This document shows, in pieces, positions 4,954 to 9,264 of a DNA stretch of 9,264 nt. Source of the DNA: Prevotella sp. (GTDB lineage: Bacteria; Bacteroidota; Bacteroidia; Bacteroidales; Bacteroidaceae); assembly GCA_017442765.1 (NCBI GenBank), contig JAFRZC010000183.1, positions 1-9,264 on the forward strand, written 5' to 3'. The translations under genes and the position numbers were made by a program. The notes under the pieces were generated by a model. The model worked only from the letters and a program-made list of their open reading frames with translations, was not told the DNA's origin and did no database searches. Position 1 is the stretch's first letter; the number at the start of each line of letters is the position of its first letter.

Positions 4954-6150
4954 ATGCTGAAAGGGAAGAAGATTGTCGTCGGTATCACAGGCAGCATTGC
5001 CGCCTATAAAGCGTGCACGATTGTGCGTGAGCTCATCAAGCGAGGAGCAGAGACGCAAGTGGTGATGACACCGGCGGGAAAAGAGTTCATCGCTCCGCTG
5101 ACATTTTCCACGCTCACCCAAAAGCCTGTTGTCAGCGGGTTCTTCGACCGTCGCGACGGCTCGTGGAACTCTCATGTGAAACTGGGCTTGTGGGCCGATG
5201 CCATGCTCATAGCCCCCTGCACGGCCTCTACGCTTGGCAAAATGGCCAACGGGATTGCCGACAACATGCTTGTCACGACCTATCTGTCAATGAAAGCACC
5301 CGTCTTTATTGCCCCGGCTATGGACCTTGACATGTATTCCCACCCGTCAACCCGGCAGAACCTCGACCGGCTGCGCTCCTTCGGCAACCACATCATAGAA
5401 GCCGGGAGCGGCTTTCTGGCCAGCGGACTTGAGGGAAAAGGCCGGATGGAAGAGCCTGAAACCATCGTCAACGTGCTGGAAGATTACTTCAGCACATCCG
5501 GAAAGCAATCAATGCAAGGAAAAAGAATACTGATAACAGCCGGCCCCACCTACGAGAAGATAGACCCAGTGCGCTTCATCGGCAACTATTCGAGCGGAAA
5601 GATGGGATTTGCCCTGGCCGAGGAATGTGCCGCGCGGGGAGCCGAGGTCACGCTCATCGCCGGTCCTGTTTCCTTGACGTGTTCTCCAAATATCAGACGT
5701 ATAAATGTTGAAAGCTGCGAAGAAATGTACCGGGCTGCCGCCGAGCATTTCCCCCGTCAGAACGCCGCCATACTCTGTGCTGCCGTGGCCGACTTCAAAC
5801 CAGAAGAGACCGCAACGAGTAAAATCAAACGCGGGGTAGAAGGAATGACCCTGCAGCTAAGGCCGACTCACGATATTGCCGCTGCCCTCGGACGAATGAA
5901 ATCGGGAAGCCAACGCCTTGTTGGCTTTGCACTTGAAACCGACAACGAGGAAGTCAACGCCGCAAAGAAACTGAGAGAAAAGAATCTCGATTTCATCGTA
6001 ATGAACAGCCTCCGCAACGAGGGTACCTGCTTTCAGGCCGACGAAAATAAAATCTCCATTATCTCTGCTCACGGGCAGAAAGACTACCCGAAAAAAAGCA
6101 AAGCAGAAGTAGCCGTCGATATTATCGACGAGCTGGCGAAAATCATCTAA
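4954..6150 (+). CDS. coaBC: Bifunctional phosphopantothenoylcysteine decarboxylase / phosphopantothenate-cysteine ligase
   Basis: The product is 398 residues, normal for CoaBC. It performs two consecutive steps of coenzyme A synthesis: joining phosphopantothenate to cysteine (CoaB) and decarboxylating the product to phosphopantetheine with FMN (CoaC). The N-terminal CoaC domain (1-185) starts KKIVVGITGSIAAYKA, has the active-site histidine in NSHVKLG (H74), ANGIADN, and PAMDLDMY. The C-terminal CoaB domain (188-398) has ILITAGPTYEKIDPVRFI, N211 before YSSGKMG, AAVADFKP (D280) and KIKR (K290). Two CoaC positions differ from E. coli: the PxMN asparagine is D124 and the substrate-clamp cysteine is S157 (in FLASGLEGKGRM). 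From memory these are common in Bacteroidetes homologues, so the enzyme is expected to be active. It sits in the middle of the dnaN-recN gene run. Confidence 0.96.
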   Translation: MLKGKKIVVGITGSIAAYKACTIVRELIKRGAETQVVMTPAGKEFIAPLTFSTLTQKPVVSGFFDRRDGSWNSHVKLGLWADAMLIAPCTASTLGKMANGIADNMLVTTYLSMKAPVFIAPAMDLDMYSHPSTRQNLDRLRSFGNHIIEAGSGFLASGLEGKGRMEEPETIVNVLEDYFSTSGKQSMQGKRILITAGPTYEKIDPVRFIGNYSSGKMGFALAEECAARGAEVTLIAGPVSLTCSPNIRRINVESCEEMYRAAAEHFPRQNAAILCAAVADFKPEETATSKIKRGVEGMTLQLRPTHDIAAALGRMKSGSQRLVGFALETDNEEVNAAKKLREKNLDFIVMNSLRNEGTCFQADENKISIISAHGQKDYPKKSKAEVAVDIIDELAKII

Positions 6151-6203
6151 TCCGCCCCCACACCTCCGATATGTGAAAAGTTGAAAGTTGATAATTATGC
6201 ATG

Positions 6204-6225
6204 ATGAATTATGAATTATAAATTA
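6204..6225. repeat. ATGAATTATG-type repeat, copy 1 (supplies start of the DUF4835 gene)
   Basis: These 22 bases are identical to 8773-8794. The second ATG in the unit, at 6211, is the only possible start of the downstream gene in this frame: an in-frame TGA lies at 6205-6207, two codons upstream. The unit therefore encodes the first five residues, MNYKL. Related bases, GTTGAAAGTTGATAATTATG, precede it at 6180-6199. Confidence 0.8.
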
Positions 6226-7116
6226 TTAATACTCGCCCTCATCACCCTGTTCTGCACGCAGGCGCAGCCGCAGGAGCTAAAAGCGGGCATTACCATCAAC
6301 CATAACCAGATACAGGGAACGGACAATAGTGTGTTCGAGAACCTCGAGCAGACACTCACCCAATTTGTCAACGAGCGGCAATGGACAAACCTTCAGTTCC
6401 AAAAGAACGAGCGCATCAACTGTAATTTCAACATTACCGTGACCAAATACGACCGCTCCAGCAACCTCTTCACGTGCAAGGCGCTCATTCAGGCCAACCG
6501 GCCCGTCTATAACTCGGCCTATACCACAACCATCTACAACAACACCGACAACGATTTCAACTTCGAGTTTGCCCAGTTCGACCAACTCGAATTCAATGAG
6601 GAGATGATTGACAAGCAGCTGACAGCACTCTTCGCTTACTATGCCTATCTTATCATCGGACTCAACCTCGATACTTTCTCTCCGATGGGCGGTGAAGACA
6701 TACTTCAGCGTTGTATGAATCTTGCCAATAACGCACAGAACCTGCAATTCCCCGGGTGGAAAGCGTTTGACAACGACCGCAACCGCTTTGCCATCATCAA
6801 CGACTATCTCGACGGAGGCATGAAACCCTTCCGGCAGCTGCAATACGACTATTACCGGCAGGGACTCGACGAAATGGCTACAAACGTGGAACGAGGACGC
6901 ACGAACGTTACCACCGCCCTCGAGACCCACCTGAAGAAATGCCATGAGGACAAGCCCCTGAGCCTGCTGCCACAGATATGGACAGACTACAAAAAAGACG
7001 AGCTGGCCAACATCTACAAAGGCAAGGGCACACAGAAGGAGAAGGAAAGTGTCTATGAACTGCTCTTCTCCATCAACGCCAGTCAGAACAACTCCTGGGA
7101 GAAAATAAAAGAATAG
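6211..7116 (+). CDS. DUF4835 family secreted protein (type IX secretion-associated, PorD-like)
   Basis: The product is 301 residues. Residues 1-18 form a signal peptide (MNYK, then hydrophobic LLILALITLF, cleavage likely after TQA), so the mature protein is periplasmic or envelope-associated. C15 is not in a good lipobox (preceded by F), so lipidation is unlikely. The mature part shows the DUF4835 pattern: ITINHNQIQGTDNSVFENLE, FVNERQW, NERINCNFNITV, EFAQFDQLEFNE, a YYAYLIIGLNLDTFSPMGGE stretch and NLQFPGWKAFDNDRNRFAIIN. As I recall, this family is now named PorD in some Bacteroidetes and linked to the type IX secretion translocon; that link is family knowledge, not visible here. It is 60 nt after coaBC and 2 nt before recN, so almost certainly co-transcribed with them. 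Confidence 0.82.
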   Translation: MNYKLLILALITLFCTQAQPQELKAGITINHNQIQGTDNSVFENLEQTLTQFVNERQWTNLQFQKNERINCNFNITVTKYDRSSNLFTCKALIQANRPVYNSAYTTTIYNNTDNDFNFEFAQFDQLEFNEEMIDKQLTALFAYYAYLIIGLNLDTFSPMGGEDILQRCMNLANNAQNLQFPGWKAFDNDRNRFAIINDYLDGGMKPFRQLQYDYYRQGLDEMATNVERGRTNVTTALETHLKKCHEDKPLSLLPQIWTDYKKDELANIYKGKGTQKEKESVYELLFSINASQNNSWEKIKE

Positions 7117-7118
7117 CA

Positions 7119-8783
7119 ATGCTGAGACAACTTTACATCAGGCACTATGCCCTCATAGAAGAGCTCGACATTCCATTTCACGAAGGATTCTCCGTCATCA
7201 CAGGAGAGACGGGAGCAGGAAAAAGCATCATCCTCGGAGCATTAGGCCTTCTTCTGGGCAATCGCTCCGAGACAAGGCTCATCATGCAAGGAAAAGAAAA
7301 ATGCACCGTCGAAGGACACTTTGACCTCACAGGCTACGGGCTGGAAGACTTCTTCCATCGGAACGACATAGAATACGACGAGAAAGACTGCATCATCCGC
7401 CGCGAACTTAACATCAACGGAAAGAGCAGAGCTTTTATCAACGACTCACCTGTTCAACTCAGTGTCATGCACGAGCTCGGCGAGAAACTCATCGACATAC
7501 ATTCACAGCACCAGAACCTGCTGCTTCGCAACGAAAGCTTCCAGCTCAACACCATTGACATAATCGCCAAAGACGATAACCAACTTACTGAATATCAAAT
7601 CATTTATAAAAAGTTCATTGAAGCAAAACAACAAGCAGAATGTCTGGAAAAGAATATTGCGGAGATACATCAGCGCGAGGACCTGCTTCGGTTTCAACAT
7701 GAAGAGCTCACGGCAGCCCGGCTCTCGGGCTGCTCACAGGAAGCTCTTGAGCAAGAGAGCCGGGCCATGAGCCACGAGGAAGATATCAAACGGGCACTTT
7801 ATGCCTCCTCGAGTTTACTCACAGGTGAGGAGAACAGCATATCCACACATCTAAAGACAGTTGCCGACCATCTGCGCGATATAGAAGATTTGCTGCCGGA
7901 AACCAAAGAATGGCTACCGCGTGTTGAAAGTTGCCGCATTGAACTCAACGATATTGCCCACGACATCAATACAACCGTTGAGGGCATTTCCTATGACCCT
8001 CAAAGGCTTGAGGCGATAAACGAAAAACTCAACACCATCTATAGCTTAGAGAAAAAATATCATGTTGCCAACCTTGACGACCTCATCAGTCTTCGCGACA
8101 GCATTTCAGCCCAGTTAGAGAGCATCTCGGGTAGCGATGAGCAACTGCAGGCCGCTCGCCGGCAGGCAGAGTCCCTGCAATCGGCATGCGAGCAAATGGC
8201 AGCCATCCTATCGACCACACGCCAGAAGGCTGCCAAGAAAGCAGAGGATGAAATCCTTGCCAGTCTTCACCAGTTGGGAATGCCAAACGCACAATTCCGC
8301 GTCGCTTTCGAAAAGAAGCCACTGTCCGCTGACGGAAATGACAAGACCGTATTTCTGTTCTCAGCCAACTCCAATATTGCCCCGCAGCCCATCCAGCACA
8401 TTGCCTCCGGAGGAGAAGTCTCACGCGTCATGCTTGCCCTGAAAACACTCATCAGCAAGACCGTCGGACAACCCACCATCATCTTCGACGAGATAGATGC
8501 CGGAGTCAGCGGCAGCGTGGCACAGAAGATGGCCGCGATGATGGCCGACATGAGCAAATCAGGACGGCAGGTCATCTGCATCACCCACCTGCCCCAGATA
8601 GCCGCAAGCGCACACAGCCATTATCGAGTAGAAAAACACGACACCGGCCGCCGCGCCGTCACCCGAATGCGACCCCTCAACAGCGACGAGCGCATCACCG
8701 AGATTGCCCAGATGCTCAGCGGCAGCAACATCACCCAGGCCGCCATCGACAATGCAAGAGAACTCTTGAATTATGAATTATGA
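7119..8783 (+). CDS. recN: DNA repair protein RecN (SMC-like ATPase)
   Basis: The product is 554 residues, matching the usual RecN length. It acts early in double-strand break repair as an SMC-like ATPase that gathers DNA ends. The Walker A is GETGAGKS (29-36) after LYIRHYALIEELDIPF; RAFINDSPVQ follows near residue 107. The middle, about 160-370, is charged and helical, the shortened coiled-coil of RecN. The C-terminal head has the ABC signature ASGGEVSR (429-436), Walker B TIIFDEIDAGVSG (453-465, D457 and E458) and ICITHLPQIAA (the H-loop). It starts 2 nt after the DUF4835 stop. The last residues, NYEL, and the TGA stop come from a repeat copy at 8773-8794, so the natural C-terminus may have been altered by a few residues. 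The catalytic core is unaffected. Confidence 0.97.
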   Translation: MLRQLYIRHYALIEELDIPFHEGFSVITGETGAGKSIILGALGLLLGNRSETRLIMQGKEKCTVEGHFDLTGYGLEDFFHRNDIEYDEKDCIIRRELNINGKSRAFINDSPVQLSVMHELGEKLIDIHSQHQNLLLRNESFQLNTIDIIAKDDNQLTEYQIIYKKFIEAKQQAECLEKNIAEIHQREDLLRFQHEELTAARLSGCSQEALEQESRAMSHEEDIKRALYASSSLLTGEENSISTHLKTVADHLRDIEDLLPETKEWLPRVESCRIELNDIAHDINTTVEGISYDPQRLEAINEKLNTIYSLEKKYHVANLDDLISLRDSISAQLESISGSDEQLQAARRQAESLQSACEQMAAILSTTRQKAAKKAEDEILASLHQLGMPNAQFRVAFEKKPLSADGNDKTVFLFSANSNIAPQPIQHIASGGEVSRVMLALKTLISKTVGQPTIIFDEIDAGVSGSVAQKMAAMMADMSKSGRQVICITHLPQIAASAHSHYRVEKHDTGRRAVTRMRPLNSDERITEIAQMLSGSNITQAAIDNARELLNYEL

Positions 8784-8794
8784 ATTATAAATTA
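8773..8794. repeat. ATGAATTATG-type repeat, copy 2 (recN stop and next gene's start)
   Basis: These 22 bases are identical to 6204-6225. Here the unit lies across a gene junction: the recN frame ends at TGA 8781-8783, and the next gene starts at ATG 8780-8782, giving an ATGA overlap. Read in the downstream frame the unit again encodes MNYKL after an in-frame TGA (8774-8776). Confidence 0.8.
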
Positions 8795-9264
8795 AAAATT
8801 ACGCATTATTTTGTCCGTGTTTGTCTGTGGTTAATTTTTCCCTGCTGCCAACTGATGGCTCAGCCTTCCGCAGTACAAAAAGCAGCCAAATCAATATTCA
8901 CGCTCACCACCTACGCCCAGGACGGCAAGGAGATTGCCACGTCGGAAGGTGTCTTTGTCGGAGCCGGCGGCGAAGCCGTCTCCTCGTGGAAGCCTTTTGT
9001 CGGAGCAACCCGAGCCACCGTCACCGATATGGCAGGAAAGCAGTCCGATGTCACCGAGATTGTCGGAGCCAGCGAACTCTACGACGTTTGCAAGTTTCGC
9101 GTAGCCGTGACCGGCACTCCCGCCAAGCTCTCTCCCACCCCTCTTGCTGCCGGGAGCAAAGCCTGGCAGATAAGTTATGCTTTGAAAAAGCCAGAAATAA
9201 AGGAAATGACGGTAAAAAAAGTAGAGACCTTCATGGAGCAATACACCTTTTACATCGTCTCCAA
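8780..9264 (+). CDS. Secreted protein with degenerate trypsin-like domain, N-terminal part (3' end outside window)
   Basis: The frame is open from ATG 8780 to the right edge, giving 161 visible residues. ATG 8780 is the only upstream start (in-frame TGA at 8774) and overlaps the recN stop by 4 nt, implying translational coupling. Residues 1-27 look like a signal peptide with hydrophobic VCLWLIF and likely cleavage after QLMA. The mature part (SIFTLTTYAQDGKEIATSEG, FVGAGGEAVSSWKPFVGA, TEIVGASELYDVCKFRV) resembles the first barrel of DegP/trypsin-like domains, where one expects a GxGF, a TNxHV and a DLAVLKV motif. The catalytic histidine position reads SSWKPFV (W70, K71, P72), with no histidine; an aspartate (D102) is present; the serine region lies beyond the window. 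I remember similar recN-linked Bacteroidales proteins that continue into a TPR region, but this is not visible. It is possibly a non-catalytic binding domain. Confidence 0.6.
   Translation, partial: MNYKLKITHYFVRVCLWLIFPCCQLMAQPSAVQKAAKSIFTLTTYAQDGKEIATSEGVFVGAGGEAVSSWKPFVGATRATVTDMAGKQSDVTEIVGASELYDVCKFRVAVTGTPAKLSPTPLAAGSKAWQISYALKKPEIKEMTVKKVETFMEQYTFYIVS

Noticed and set aside
6253..6255. C15 of the DUF4835 protein as a lipoprotein cysteine
   Set aside because: The preceding residues TLF do not fit a lipobox, which needs a small residue at -1; a signal peptidase I site at TQA is better.
6277..7119. A long minus-strand frame of 280 codons
   Set aside because: It lies antisense to the DUF4835 gene, which has a signal peptide and family motifs; the antisense frame is a composition shadow.
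8855..8857. ATG 8855 as the start of the last gene
   Set aside because: It would remove the signal peptide; ATG 8780 overlaps the recN stop and gives a complete signal sequence.

Overview
The window looks like chromosomal DNA from a Bacteroidales bacterium, most likely Prevotella or a close relative. Four things point there. A DUF3127 gene lies back to back with dnaN. The run dnaN, DEDDh exonuclease, coaBC, DUF4835, recN is, from memory, conserved in Bacteroidales. One very good Bacteroidetes-type promoter (TTTG, 20 nt, TAnnTTTG) precedes dnaN. Most starts lack a Shine-Dalgarno sequence, and the spacers carry ATGAATTATGAATT-type repeats. The genus is a guess; the phylum is safe.

Layout. Positions 1-1809 (+) hold the C-terminal two thirds or so of an AddB-like PD-(D/E)XK nuclease with an iron-sulfur cysteine set. 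Two short repeats sit inside its reading frame. Positions 1810-2290 are a gene-free stretch between convergent genes, packed with inverted repeats, including a perfect 16-bp hairpin, an 18-bp palindrome, a five-copy 9-nt tandem repeat and a 13-bp stem that could end the next gene. Positions 2291-2746 (-) encode a DUF3127 protein, an SSB-like protein with an acidic DDLPF tail. A 171-bp divergent promoter region follows. From 2918 to the right edge all genes are on the + strand and tightly packed: dnaN (sliding clamp), a DnaQ-fold exonuclease with an ExoX-type C-terminal domain, coaBC (coenzyme A synthesis), a secreted DUF4835 protein (type IX secretion-associated family), recN (break repair), and the start of a secreted protein with a degenerate trypsin-like domain that is cut off at 9264.

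How the genes fit together. AddB-like nuclease, SSB-like protein, clamp, exonuclease and RecN form a DNA replication and repair neighbourhood. CoaBC and two envelope or secreted proteins ride in the same probable operon. Spacings of 72, 26, 60, 2 and -4 nt suggest transcription from the dnaN promoter through to the last gene.

The most unusual sequence-level signal is the way short interspersed repeats interact with genes. An identical 22-nt repeat supplies the start codon and first five residues (MNYKL) of two unrelated secreted proteins, and at its second copy also supplies the recN stop codon. Other short repeats appear to have entered the AddB-like gene in frame. No tRNA, rRNA, CRISPR array, transposase or integrase gene was seen.
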